Shown: piece by piece, positions 37,747 to 45,361 of the stretch
How positions within the stretch are numbered: the first letter of the stretch is position 1
How the letters are laid out: every line of letters begins with the position of its first letter
NCBI RefSeq assembly: GCF_900068895.1
Contig: NZ_CDPK01000007.1
Coordinates: forward strand, 72,450 to 120,235
Origin: Erwinia sp. ErVv1
GTDB lineage: Bacteria; Pseudomonadota; Gammaproteobacteria; Enterobacterales; Enterobacteriaceae
DNA: 47,786 bases
Reading direction: 5' to 3'
Made by a program: the position numbers and the translations under genes
Notes under the pieces: generated by a model
Database searches by the model: none
What the model was told of the DNA's origin: nothing
Seen by the model: the letters and a program-made list of their open reading frames with translations, nothing else

Positions 37747-38376
37747 ATGGAAAAAATCATATGTGCTCTGTGTAATACCGCAGTCGAAGTAACGATGCTG
37801 TCCAGTCATTTGCTAACCAATCATGGCTGGAAGATGGCACCTCATCTTGCTAAGCCGGTAGCTGAGGCATCGCTTATTGCCCGTCAAACCTGCAAATGTC
37901 CAGTATGTAACGTCTCTCTCAAAGATGCGAAAAAATTAGAAAAGCATATAAATAAAGCCCATTCAGAAAGACCAAGCTCTTCTCCCATCAGTAGTAATCC
38001 TCCAAAGAAAAACAGTGTAACGACGATTTGCTATCAATGGGCGATAACTCAACCGCTCGATAAAAAATACTCCGCTGTAGTAGAGAAATTCGTTGCTGAA
38101 AAAACGTTATCTGAAATTGAAAAAGAAATAATGACTATCGTGAATGGCTATGATGCGGCGGATACTTCCAGACAGAGTTTGATGTCAGGGCGGCTCATTC
38201 TGCTTGCCCATGCCAAGAAAAGACTTGCTGCAAAAAGCAAATCCAGCAAAAACAAGAAAGTAACGGCAAAGGGTAAAAAAACCAAAAGTGCCAAGTCACG
38301 AGACATTATGGACCAATACATTGGCGGGCGTAGAATTGTTGTATCCGGCGGTTTACCTTCCCTGGGAAAAAGGTGA
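37747..38376 (+). CDS. unrecognised protein with two C2H2-type zinc fingers and a lysine-rich tail
   Basis: 209 residues from ATG 37747, directly after GGGAGGAGG. Two finger-like units are visible: C6-x2-C9-x11-H21-x4-H26 and C51-x2-C54-x12-H67-x4-H72. The second, CPVCNVSLKDAKKLEKHINKAH, looks like a classical C2H2 finger. A middle helical part (about 95-170) and a strongly basic stretch (about 175-205, KKRLAAKSKSSKNKKVTAKGKKTKSAKSRD in pieces) follow. DNA or RNA binding is likely. I do not recognise the family. It is 57 bp after the metallopeptidase and may be the last gene of the restriction operon. An N-terminal extension in frame to 37705 lacks a ribosome site. Confidence 0.7.
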   Translation: MEKIICALCNTAVEVTMLSSHLLTNHGWKMAPHLAKPVAEASLIARQTCKCPVCNVSLKDAKKLEKHINKAHSERPSSSPISSNPPKKNSVTTICYQWAITQPLDKKYSAVVEKFVAEKTLSEIEKEIMTIVNGYDAADTSRQSLMSGRLILLAHAKKRLAAKSKSSKNKKVTAKGKKTKSAKSRDIMDQYIGGRRIVVSGGLPSLGKR

Positions 38377-38715
38377 TGAGGTTAATTTACTGATAAATAT
38401 AAGTATTAATTTTAAATTCAACTACTAAATAGCTGCGCGGAATAGTGCTCCACTTTGGACCAGCCCTTGTAGGACAATGGATTGCGCTGTTCTTACTTCT
38501 GAGCCGCGCTACATCAGAGCCTGCCATGTTTTGCCCTAACGCGACTGTTGCATACCCACAAATAGCAAGTGTAGTGGTATTAGGAACAGCTATTTAGTCC
38601 GTGATGGGCGCAGTTCATTAGCACATCTTGGGCTATGGTCTGCTGGTCATGCTCAAACCAATGTTCCTCAACTAACGTTCTCCCTGGTAATACTCCATAC
38701 AATACCAGTCAGCCT
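38377..38715. other. gap with no supported gene
   Basis: About 340 bp. Read leftward, short open stretches such as one containing GRTLVEEHWFEHDQQ occur without start codons and with stops in every frame, consistent with decayed satellite-phage sequence between two convergent gene blocks. Confidence 0.4.
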
Positions 38716-38817
38716 TCACAGATGGCAGACGTAATGGTCGTAAGGGGGCGCTTTGGCGGTGACCGCAGAGGTCAACCGCCCACGTGAAGCATGGGCAATA
38801 AAAGATTTGGCATACAT
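38716..38817 (-). CDS. 33-residue ORF after the C4-like RNA, possible Ash-type remnant
   Basis: ATG 38817 follows an ideal AAGGAG, 7 nt away. It encodes MYAKSFIAHASRGRLTSAVTAKAP... and stops after 33 codons. P4-like satellites carry an ash/icd-type gene at this place with SAVAAKS-like N-termini. This may be its truncated head, or a leader ORF regulated by the RNA just upstream. Confidence is low. Confidence 0.35.
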   Translation of the reverse strand: MYAKSFIAHASRGRLTSAVTAKAPPYDHYVCHL

Positions 38818-38831
38818 GATGTTGCTCCTTA

Positions 38832-38882
38832 CCGCCAGACAGCACGCAGGCGAAAGCCGTCCTTGTATGGTCAGGCTGGCGG
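38832..38882 (-). ncRNA. C4/P4-cI-like antisense RNA candidate
   Basis: On the minus strand CCGCCAG (38876-38882) pairs with CTGGCGG (38832-38838), enclosing an inner GGC-TTTC-GCC hairpin and the string CCATACAAGGACGG. The layout (closing stem of about 7 bp, internal GGCTTTCGCC, then a strong ribosome site) resembles the C4/cI immunity RNAs of P1, P7 and P4, which silence downstream kil/ash-type genes. The family match is from memory of its pattern. Confidence 0.5.
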
Positions 38883-38953
38883 GGTGTGTATGACGGAATG
38901 GTTCAGTTCAGATGGATGGGCGGTGATTTAGCAGTAAATGGCTGAGTGGGGGA

Positions 38954-39169
38954 TTATGAGCGAGACTGCGCAATACGCTGCTGCATCCAGGTTTCCACTT
39001 CGCTTTTGAGCCAGCGGGAGCTGCGTCCGAGCTTGATGGGTTTGGGGAAGACACCGTCGCTAATCAGTTTATAGAACCACTTATCCGTCATTTTGGTATA
39101 GGTGGTGATGAATACCATATCGACAAGCTCGTCGTTGAGCTGGAAGGGTAAATTATTCTGAGTTGTCAT
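38954..39169 (-). CDS. alpA: AlpA-family DNA-binding regulator
   Basis: 71 residues from ATG 39169, with GGAG 9 nt upstream; longer in-frame starts lack such a site. The body is an AlpA winged helix: TTYTKMTDKWFYKLISDGVFPKPIKLGRSSRWLKSEVETWMQQRIAQSR. In CP4-57 AlpA activates the excisionase-like intA pathway, and in P4 the related Vis controls late genes and excision. It is the only excision-factor candidate for the leuX integrase here. It lies leftward downstream of the Gp2-type gene. Confidence 0.85.
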   Translation of the reverse strand: MTTQNNLPFQLNDELVDMVFITTYTKMTDKWFYKLISDGVFPKPIKLGRSSRWLKSEVETWMQQRIAQSRS

Positions 39170-39289
39170 AATGACGGTCTCCATATGAAACGTTGAGAGG
39201 TATGGAGATGTGCCGTGCAGGTATGATTGACCGTTGGCACTTCTCCTTCTCAACATCCACATGTGAGTAATAAAACACTGTCTTGCTGC

Positions 39290-39931
39290 TTACCTCTGAG
39301 AACAACCCAGATTACGCCTGCCGTCTGAGTGATCTTTGCTAAATTCTTTTGCCAGATACATTGCTCTTTCGGTTAATGCTTCGCAATCAGTCTCAAAGTG
39401 AGGTTTATTACGATTTAAAGAATAATAACCGCTGACAGGAATATGGATAAGTCCATGATGTTTTTTTTCATGGCTATCACGTTTAATCGCTCGAATCCAG
39501 GCGTTAATCACGATTTTGAAAATGCTGTAAAAATTAAACCGCGGTTCTGTTTGTCTTTTACCTGGCCAGGGGTAGGCATCCTTGTTGAGTAGCAAAAGGA
39601 CGTGATAGTGGTGTTTTGATTCATCCTGATTGAGTTCCCGCACCCAAACGAACCTTACCTTACAAGAAAGCGTTGTCTTACCTGCTTTTCTCTTTCGCTT
39701 AATGTCCTCCTCAATCTGGGATTTCACTGAGGAAATAAAATTGGAAATAACATCGGGAGCATCGTAATAGCGTGTAGGGCAGTCCTGCCTGTCTTCTTCG
39801 TCGGGGAAGCGAAGATCAAATCTGACAGCCATCACACGGGGATATTGATTCAGAGCTTTATCGATGGTCTCGTTGATACGTTTGACGTAGTAATAGCTAT
39901 GTGAGCTTTTATCTGATTTCTTCTTGTTCAT
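39290..39931 (-). CDS. inovirus Gp2/YfjJ-type replication-related protein
   Basis: 213 residues matching the C-terminal domain shared by E. coli YagK and YfjJ and by inovirus Gp2-like proteins. Conserved strings: RVMAVRFDLRFPDEED, VWVRELNQDESKHHYHVLLLLNKDAY, NFYSIFKIVINAWIRAI, then GLIHIPVSGYYSL. The KHHYHVLLLL stretch is an HUH-like element of replication initiators; I see no obvious catalytic tyrosine, so activity is uncertain. With alpA and the C4-like RNA it forms a satellite-prophage core. The C-terminus has an LGCSQR end and looks complete. Confidence 0.75.
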   Translation of the reverse strand: MNKKKSDKSSHSYYYVKRINETIDKALNQYPRVMAVRFDLRFPDEEDRQDCPTRYYDAPDVISNFISSVKSQIEEDIKRKRKAGKTTLSCKVRFVWVRELNQDESKHHYHVLLLLNKDAYPWPGKRQTEPRFNFYSIFKIVINAWIRAIKRDSHEKKHHGLIHIPVSGYYSLNRNKPHFETDCEALTERAMYLAKEFSKDHSDGRRNLGCSQR

Positions 39932-40632
39932 TACGTTGAGTCCTTAGCTGATTGAGTTCAGTTCATCGGATCTCTGGTAATTCTTTACTGAGTGTCATGC
40001 CACTCATGTACTTTCACTATTTCGATACATATCAATGATCATTAGTACTAATGTCTCTATTCATATCCTTATATCCTCAGATAACCTTATGCCCATTATT
40101 AACAATACGGAGACAAGGAGGAGAAGATAAAGGTAGTTTGCAATAGTAGAAGGATTCGCCAAAATCTGGCCTCGACGAGCCTGTAAACCTGCTGAAATCA
40201 CTCCCGAGTTATCGTTGAATTTTTCGAGGGATTTAGCTCATATTCCTCTTGCTTTTATACGTTGTCTGAATGCTGTCTGGAGTGGATAAAAAAGTGTTAG
40301 GGCCTGCAGTAATTTTTAACTAAAGAACGTATAGCCTCTTTCTGTATTGCGAAGTCTAAGTTGGTTTGCCAGAACAACGCTCGGAGGATTGCTAACGTAG
40401 TAATCGGAAAGTAAGGTTGTGGGCAGGGCTAGATGGCTAAGCCTTCACTACAATACAAGGCCCAGTAAAAAAATAACTAAAATAGCGAAAGCTTGGACTG
40501 GCTGTTGTAAAGGGGGCTGAGGAGTCGAATATCTTAGTTGGGTGTGTTAGGATATCAATTTTAATATCAACATGTTATAAAAAGTGCTGTACTATTTTGG
40601 GTTCAAAAAGTGCTGCATCTTGAGAGGTGATA
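39932..40632. other. 700-bp AT-rich intergenic region with a direct repeat before the next gene
   Basis: No gene is supported. AAAAAGTGCTG occurs at 40579-40589 and again at 40605-40615, 26 bp apart, the second copy 17 bp before the next start codon. This is a candidate operator for the RHH-like protein downstream. The rest shows nothing I can name. Confidence 0.5.
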
Positions 40633-41529
40633 ATGCCAAGTAACAACCGGATAACCGTCAATCTCCCATCCAAGTCGCTTTACAGTGCTCTAAAAAAACT
40701 AGCTCAAAAGACGGAGCTCACACTTTCAGGACTTGTGCAGAAAATCGTTATCGCAAGCCTCAGATCCGATGTGACGGATACTTTGTTTATGGAAGAATTA
40801 CGTGCAGATACAACCCCAGAAAAAGCAGGAGAACAGGTGGGGAATCTAACACGTATCCTTCACCGTACCGTAATGATACAGAGAGAAAAGCACACACCCG
40901 ACAAGCTTTTAACGCTAAACTCCAGGTCATTGGTATTACGTGATTACCAATATGAAAGTACTGTCGTGGGATTTGAGAGATATGCTCAGGCTGCAACCTT
41001 GAGAAATAACATTAGTAATGAATTTAAAAAAATAGTCAGAGAGTCATTAAGGGATCATACCATCAAGATGGCTCCCCTAATCATAGGTCAGTTGGGTGGT
41101 GTGCCTGATATTCTTCATTTATTCGTTAAAAAAGCAGTGGTTCAGTATTATCATGATGACTATGGCCTCATACACTTTAAAATCAGACCTGAGCTGCATG
41201 TATTACCAATTTTTATCAATGACGCTATGAACAGCAAGCTTGATCTTTTTCAGATAAAATTTAAACAGTTCAGGGATGTGGCAGTAAATGGTTGGGATAA
41301 GAGAAAGTATGAACGGCTGATTTTAATAGATAACGCATCTACTTCTCGCTCGGGGGGATATTTCGTTGGTGTTTCCTTGTACACACTGGATTACACGGCG
41401 GATGAGTATAAGGATTTTTATTGCATCCCCATTGACGATGATTCTGCACGGAAATCAGTAAACTGCATGGTGCACATTCATCACAGAGATGTGAAATTCA
41501 AAAGGATCTTAAAGCCTTTAGCTCCATAG
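40633..41529 (+). CDS. unrecognised protein with ribbon-helix-helix-like N-terminus
   Basis: 298 residues from ATG 40633 after GAGAGG. The first 45 residues (RITVNLPSKSLYSALKKLAQKTELTLSGLVQKIVIASL) have the strand-helix-helix pattern of CopG/MetJ-type DNA-binding domains. The remaining 250 residues (helix-rich to about 150, then alternating strands) are not familiar. It is AT-rich compared with the core genome. It stands alone, 61 bp before the GTPase gene. A repeated AAAAAGTGCTG in its promoter region suggests autoregulation. No enzymatic motif is seen. Confidence 0.6.
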   Translation: MPSNNRITVNLPSKSLYSALKKLAQKTELTLSGLVQKIVIASLRSDVTDTLFMEELRADTTPEKAGEQVGNLTRILHRTVMIQREKHTPDKLLTLNSRSLVLRDYQYESTVVGFERYAQAATLRNNISNEFKKIVRESLRDHTIKMAPLIIGQLGGVPDILHLFVKKAVVQYYHDDYGLIHFKIRPELHVLPIFINDAMNSKLDLFQIKFKQFRDVAVNGWDKRKYERLILIDNASTSRSGGYFVGVSLYTLDYTADEYKDFYCIPIDDDSARKSVNCMVHIHHRDVKFKRILKPLAP

Positions 41530-41590
41530 ATATTCAGACCGATATTATTTCTGTGATAACCAGATTAAATTTTTATCACAGGTGATATTG

Positions 41591-42472
41591 ATGAACAACG
41601 AACGCTCGGCAGATAAGCCGCTGGCGAGGATACTCTCCCGTCTGCCAGCAGATACAAGACGTGAGATTCAGCATAATCTCAGTCGTGTCCTCTTTTATGA
41701 ACCCCGCATTGGACTAATGGGCAAAACTGGCGCAGGTAAATCAAGCCTGTGCAATACCCTTTTTAGCTCTCCTCTTGCCAGCATCGATGCAGTGAAAGGA
41801 TGTACCCGTCTTGCTCAGCAGTATAAAATCTCTGATGGTATACATGCACTTAACGTTATTGATTTTCCAGGGATTGGTGAAACACCAACGTTTGATAAGG
41901 TTTATGCCAACCTGTACAAACTTTGGCTAAAAAAGCTGGATCTGATTGTTTGGGTGCTGAAAGCTGATGACCGTGCCTGGAATGATGATATTCGTTGTTA
42001 CAGACAGCTGATTTCACAGGGTGCAGATCGTGCCCAATTTTTGTTCGTCCTTAACCAAGCCGATAAAATCGAGCCTTGCCGGGAATGGGATGCTGTAAGC
42101 CATCAACCTTCTATGCTGCAGCAACAAAACTTGCTTAAGAAGGTTACTCAGGTAAATACCGTATTTTCTCCCGTTCATCCTGTATTGGCGGTTTCTGCTT
42201 CTGAAGGTTTCAATATATCTCGATGGGTAGAAATCCTAATCACCGTTTTACCCGACCAGGCCAGCAGTGCGGTTACCCGGCAGCTTGAGCCTGCGTATCG
42301 GACGGAGAAAGTGACTGCCACGGCACGGGAGGGCTTTAGTCGTGTTATAGGTGACATCTTTGACGAAAGCGTAGAGGCCCTGCTGGAGTCACACACCTTA
42401 AGAACGTGGTTAAAACAGGTCCGCTCTCGGCTGCTCTCCTTGGCCAAATTGCTTTGGCATCGCTTCTTTTAA
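41591..42472 (+). CDS. YeeP/YfjP/YkfA-family GTPase
   Basis: 293 residues from ATG 41591. Era-like G domain: G1 GKTGAGKSS (44-52), G3 DFPGIGE (91-97), G4 NQAD (155-158), and a G5-like VSASEG near 205. These GTPases are fixtures of CP4-type cryptic prophages in E. coli, upstream of flu and the yeeS-cbeA-cbtA block, an order partly repeated here. The C-terminal part (about 230-293) is helical and ends in a basic hydrophobic segment (LSLAKLLWHRFF) that may touch the membrane. The role is unknown to me. Confidence 0.85.
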   Translation: MNNERSADKPLARILSRLPADTRREIQHNLSRVLFYEPRIGLMGKTGAGKSSLCNTLFSSPLASIDAVKGCTRLAQQYKISDGIHALNVIDFPGIGETPTFDKVYANLYKLWLKKLDLIVWVLKADDRAWNDDIRCYRQLISQGADRAQFLFVLNQADKIEPCREWDAVSHQPSMLQQQNLLKKVTQVNTVFSPVHPVLAVSASEGFNISRWVEILITVLPDQASSAVTRQLEPAYRTEKVTATAREGFSRVIGDIFDESVEALLESHTLRTWLKQVRSRLLSLAKLLWHRFF

Positions 42473-42494
42473 CTCTCACCTAAAACCAGCTATC

Positions 42495-42521
42495 CGTTCG
42501 ATCTGTTTCGCCGATCGAACG
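42495..42521 (+). terminator. hairpin after the GTPase gene
   Basis: CGTTCGATC (42495-42503) is perfectly inverted at 42513-42521, followed by TAAATTTATT. It is a plausible terminator with a weak T tract, and each arm carries a GATC site. Confidence 0.45.
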
Positions 42522-42651
42522 TAAATTTATTATAGTTTTAAGCTATCAATTGAATATTAATGATCGGAAATATCAATAGCTATAAACGATCAGTTTCGGT
42601 TTATTGATCTTCACTAACGATTATCCCTCATCTTTACATCCCGATACGATC
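42500..42651. promoter_or_regulatory. GATC cluster with OxyR-type elements (agn43-like switch candidate)
   Basis: Six GATC sites fall in 152 bp (at 42500, 42513, 42562, 42588, 42606 and 42648). An OxyR-type element ATAG-T-T-TTA-A-G-CTAT at 42532-42546 matches the ATAGnTnnnAnCTAT consensus at all defined positions. A second at 42576-42590 matches all but one. They are exactly 44 bp apart, with a degenerate third between them at 42554-42568, giving the 22-bp phasing of OxyR sites. GATC sites overlap the second and third elements. Confidence 0.6.
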
Positions 42652-42717
42652 CCCTCGCTGGGGAGGTCGTTTAATCCCAATATTTTCTAATTAATTGTTA
42701 ATAAAGGAATAATTTTT

Positions 42718-43272
42718 ATGTTGAAACCTTATCCGCTTCTCAAGCTGGACGTCTATGCATGGTGCTTGTCCATTGGCCTTCCGGTCATCTGGATACCCTT
42801 TGCCATTTTCTTCCCTAAAGAGATTTCCCTTGGCTTGTATATGGTGCTCTCCCTTATTTGGGTGCTGCTCGACCGACTGAGCCTGATGAAGCAGGAAATA
42901 ACGCCCCCTTCAATGGGATGGTTCCTGCTGCCGATGGTTTACCTGCGCCAGCGTGACGAGCGTCAGGGGAAGCCCTGGCGCTTGTTACAGGTATGGCTGA
43001 TTTGCACCGTGTTGTCAGCCGTGGCTGGTAATCACTTTAAAACGCAATCGGGTACCGAACGGCTGGCGCAAAGTGCTTGCCCGGTGGTCACTAAAATCCT
43101 GCAGCGTCAGGGTATCGAAGAGCACTGTATCCGTATCACAGATATCAAGGAGGAGGTGGCAGGGCGTTTTTATCAGGCTCAGGCTTTGCTGAATACCGGC
43201 TCAAAAGAGCCGCTGACGATAGAAGTGCGCTCTGGCGGGAATATTTACGTCACGCTCACAGATTCGGAATAA
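42718..43272 (+). CDS. unrecognised inner-membrane protein
   Basis: 184 residues after AAAGGA. Two hydrophobic segments near the N-terminus (about 12-32 and 36-52), a probable third or re-entrant segment (about 64-75) and one at about 90-103 (VWLICTVLSAVAG) precede a soluble C-terminal domain of about 80 residues (ACPVVTKILQRQGIEEHCIRITDIKEE...) with a mixed strand pattern and two cysteines. I do not recognise the family. It is directly followed by a secreted protein gene with no gap, so the two probably work together. It lies downstream of the GATC/OxyR cluster. Confidence 0.6.
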   Translation: MLKPYPLLKLDVYAWCLSIGLPVIWIPFAIFFPKEISLGLYMVLSLIWVLLDRLSLMKQEITPPSMGWFLLPMVYLRQRDERQGKPWRLLQVWLICTVLSAVAGNHFKTQSGTERLAQSACPVVTKILQRQGIEEHCIRITDIKEEVAGRFYQAQALLNTGSKEPLTIEVRSGGNIYVTLTDSE

Positions 43273-43293
43273 GTGATTTTTATTGAGGAAATG

Positions 43294-43920
43294 ATGAAGA
43301 TGAAAAAAATGATAATGATGTTTACCCTGTTGGTCAGCGCTCTGTTGAGCCAGGCCGTATGCGCAGCGGCTTATGATCCCAAGCCGGTAGAATACCGGAA
43401 TGAGGTGGCTGACAACGTACAGGTTGAGCATGACCGTATTATGGATGGTGTTGATGAATTTATCATCACCGGCAGGAAAGGGGATATCACGGAGAAATTC
43501 AGGCTCACCTGCAACGCCGATGAAGCGCGTTTGAATATCTTGTATTACCTGAAAGATATCTATGAGGATAAGGCTGATGGGGCTACGGGAATGACTCTGC
43601 AGTATTACCCGGCAGGGGCTCATCTGATGAATATCAGTATCGATCATCCCGACACGCTGATGGATAGCCTGTTGACTGCCAACCTTGCACAGGCGGTTTC
43701 TGCCATGCAGGAGCGTAAGACAGGGACCTTTGTTTTTCACTTCTACCATAATGACAGCAGCTTCGATCATGTCCCTCTGGCGTACAGCTTCCAATACCCT
43801 GCGAAATTGCTGGCCCCAGCCTTGGGGAAGGCATTGGTTGATGCTAAGGCTACATCATGCGACATCAAATCAGGCAATAGTCAGTTATCACCACTCAAAC
43901 GTCTTGTTGATCACCAATAG
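43294..43920 (+). CDS. unrecognised secreted protein
   Basis: 208 residues from ATG 43294; starts at 43291 and 43300 are equally possible after GAGGAA. A signal peptide is clear (basic MKMKK, hydrophobic MIMMFTLLVSALLSQAV, cleavage near CAA-AYD). The mature part is about 185 residues with two cysteines likely to be paired in the periplasm, and strand-rich segments (EFIITGRKGDITEKFRLTC, TGMTLQYYPAGAHLMNISI, GTFVFHFYHND). The family is not recognised. It follows the membrane protein gene without a gap and is closed by a terminator, so the two form a small envelope operon. Confidence 0.6.
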   Translation: MKMKKMIMMFTLLVSALLSQAVCAAAYDPKPVEYRNEVADNVQVEHDRIMDGVDEFIITGRKGDITEKFRLTCNADEARLNILYYLKDIYEDKADGATGMTLQYYPAGAHLMNISIDHPDTLMDSLLTANLAQAVSAMQERKTGTFVFHFYHNDSSFDHVPLAYSFQYPAKLLAPALGKALVDAKATSCDIKSGNSQLSPLKRLVDHQ

Positions 43921-43957
43921 CTAATTGAATAACGCCATCATTCTGTTACTCACTTCG

Positions 43958-43988
43958 AGCCCTGTCGCTGATCGCGATGGGGCTTTTT
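43958..43988 (+). terminator. terminator of the envelope pair
   Basis: AGCCC...TCGC pairs with GCGA...GGGCT around TGATC, with two internal mismatches, followed by TTTTTG. Confidence 0.7.
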
Positions 43989-44101
43989 GTATTAAGGAAC
44001 CAAGATGACCTATTTCAAACAGTCTTCCGCGTTACCGATCAAAAAATCCTGAATGCAGTGCCATCATGCATATGAACGACTAAAACAACGGGACTAACCT
44101 C

Positions 44102-44581
44102 ATGAACTTAACCTTATCCCCGGCAGTCACTGAACTGCCATTAAGTACGCAGCGTACTATCAAACGTGCTCTGGCCTTGCTTGAGACACATCTGCGTGAA
44201 CCGGGAACCTCATTCACATCACTCGGGACCGTCAGCGATTGGCTGAGACTGCGAATGGCTAGACTGGAGCGCGAAGTGTTTATGGTGCTCTGGTTGGACA
44301 ATCAACACCGATTGTTGGCCCACGAAACGTTGTTCACCGGCAGTATCAACAGTACCGAGGTTCACCCCCGCGAAATCGTGAAAGCGGCACTGCAACACAA
44401 TGCTGCTGCGGTGCTTCTGGCGCATTGCCATCCCTCTGGCCACGCTGAGCCCAGTGTTGCCGACCGGCAAATTACCGGCAAGATTAAAGATGCACTGGCA
44501 CTGGTTGAGGTCAGGATGCTGGATCACTGTATTGTCGGCGGCATGACGGTGTATTCGTTTGCTGAGCACGGCTTGTTATAG
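44102..44581 (+). CDS. yeeS: RadC-like JAB-domain protein YeeS
   Basis: 159 residues of the short RadC family found in CP4-type islands. The JAMM metal site is complete: H108-x-H110-P-S-G...S119-x-x-D121, with Cys between the two His where chromosomal RadC has Asn. LDNQHRLLAHETLFTGSINSTEVHPREIVKAAL is the family core. Despite the name, no DNA-repair role is established for the family. It precedes cbeA-cbtA as in E. coli yeeS-yeeT-cbeA-cbtA, but yeeT is missing: cbeA starts 12 bp after it. Confidence 0.88.
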   Translation: MNLTLSPAVTELPLSTQRTIKRALALLETHLREPGTSFTSLGTVSDWLRLRMARLEREVFMVLWLDNQHRLLAHETLFTGSINSTEVHPREIVKAALQHNAAAVLLAHCHPSGHAEPSVADRQITGKIKDALALVEVRMLDHCIVGGMTVYSFAEHGLL

Positions 44582-44593
44582 TGGGAGGAGATG

Positions 44594-44911
44594 ATGAACA
44601 ACCGTGAATGGGGACTGAAGTGCAACCTCGCACCACACTTTGGTGCCAGGCTGGTACAGGAAGGCGAGCGGCTACACTACCTGGCCGGCAGGGCCGGAAT
44701 AACCGGTAAATTCAGCGAAGAGCAAATCGACTGTATCAATCAGTCATTCCCGCCAATGATCGGCATGCTCGAACATCTGCTGACCACCGGTGAACTCAAT
44801 TCACACCAGCAGCACTGCATCACAATCTATCAAAACGGACTGACCTGTGAAGCCGATACCCTCGGTTCACACGGCTACGTCTATATAGCAATTTACCCGA
44901 CACCTCAGTAG
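44594..44911 (+). CDS. cbeA: CbeA/YeeU-family antitoxin
   Basis: 105 residues from the second of two adjacent ATGs, 5 nt after GGAGG. It matches E. coli CbeA through WGLKCNLAPHFGARLVQEGERLHYLAGRAGI, GELNSHQQHCITIY and GLTCEADTLGSHGYVYIAIYPTP. CbeA is an antitoxin of the type IV class: it bundles MreB and FtsZ filaments and so opposes the toxin without binding it. The N-terminus lacks about 12 residues of the E. coli protein. It is 21 bp before cbtA. Confidence 0.92.
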   Translation: MNNREWGLKCNLAPHFGARLVQEGERLHYLAGRAGITGKFSEEQIDCINQSFPPMIGMLEHLLTTGELNSHQQHCITIYQNGLTCEADTLGSHGYVYIAIYPTPQ

Positions 44912-44932
44912 AAACCCACTATGGAAATCAAT

Positions 44933-45262
44933 ATGCCAACCTCAGCAATACATCCGGGGTGGGCGGCATCGTGCTGCCCGTCACCCGTAGCGCACTGGCA
45001 AACACTGCTTGTCTACCTGCTGGAAAAGCACTTCGGGCTGGAGATAAATGATACGCCATTTTGCAGTGAGTCGGTCATCCAGCAGCACATTGAGGCAGGT
45101 GTTACCCTGGCCGATGCCATCAACTTCCTGGTGGAAAAATATGACCTGGTGCGCATTGATACCAGCAGTAATCCCTATTCTGAGCCAGAAATCTTTCTTA
45201 CCGCCGCCGATATCCTGAAGGCAAGTCATGCGACCGGATTAACGCAGCGCAATCTCGATTAA
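44933..45262 (+). CDS. cbtA: CbtA/YeeV-family cytoskeleton-targeting toxin
   Basis: 109 residues from ATG 44933, where [13 protein letters not shown] aligns with the E. coli start MKTLPVLPGQAAS; an ATG 12 bp upstream is less likely. Core motifs [36 protein letters not shown] and [10 protein letters not shown] are conserved. CbtA inhibits polymerisation of FtsZ and MreB and makes cells lemon-shaped. The protein ends QRNLD shortly after the ATGL motif, about 15 residues earlier than in E. coli, so the C-terminal tail is absent. The effect on toxicity is unknown. Confidence 0.92.
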   Translation: MPTSAIHPGWAASCCPSPVAHWQTLLVYLLEKHFGLEINDTPFCSESVIQQHIEAGVTLADAINFLVEKYDLVRIDTSSNPYSEPEIFLTAADILKASHATGLTQRNLD

Positions 45263-45326
45263 ATCCTGTATAACGCATTCCAGATTTACCTTTCTGCTGC
45301 TTTCTCCTCTATCTGACAACGCATAA

Positions 45327-45355
45327 TGCCTCTGCCATCACCGGCAGAGGCATTT
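45327..45355 (+). terminator. terminator/attenuator between cbtA and DUF4942 gene
   Basis: TGCCTCTGCC is perfectly inverted as GGCAGAGGCA around ATCACC, followed by TTTGCTT. It lies 64 bp after cbtA and just before the next start codon. Confidence 0.7.
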
Positions 45356-45361
45356 GCTTAT

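Noticed and set aside
42500-42521. Pure terminator explanation for the first two GATC sites
   Set aside because: The hairpin does explain those two sites, but four more GATC sites and the phased OxyR elements lie outside it, so the cluster is not just a by-product of the terminator.
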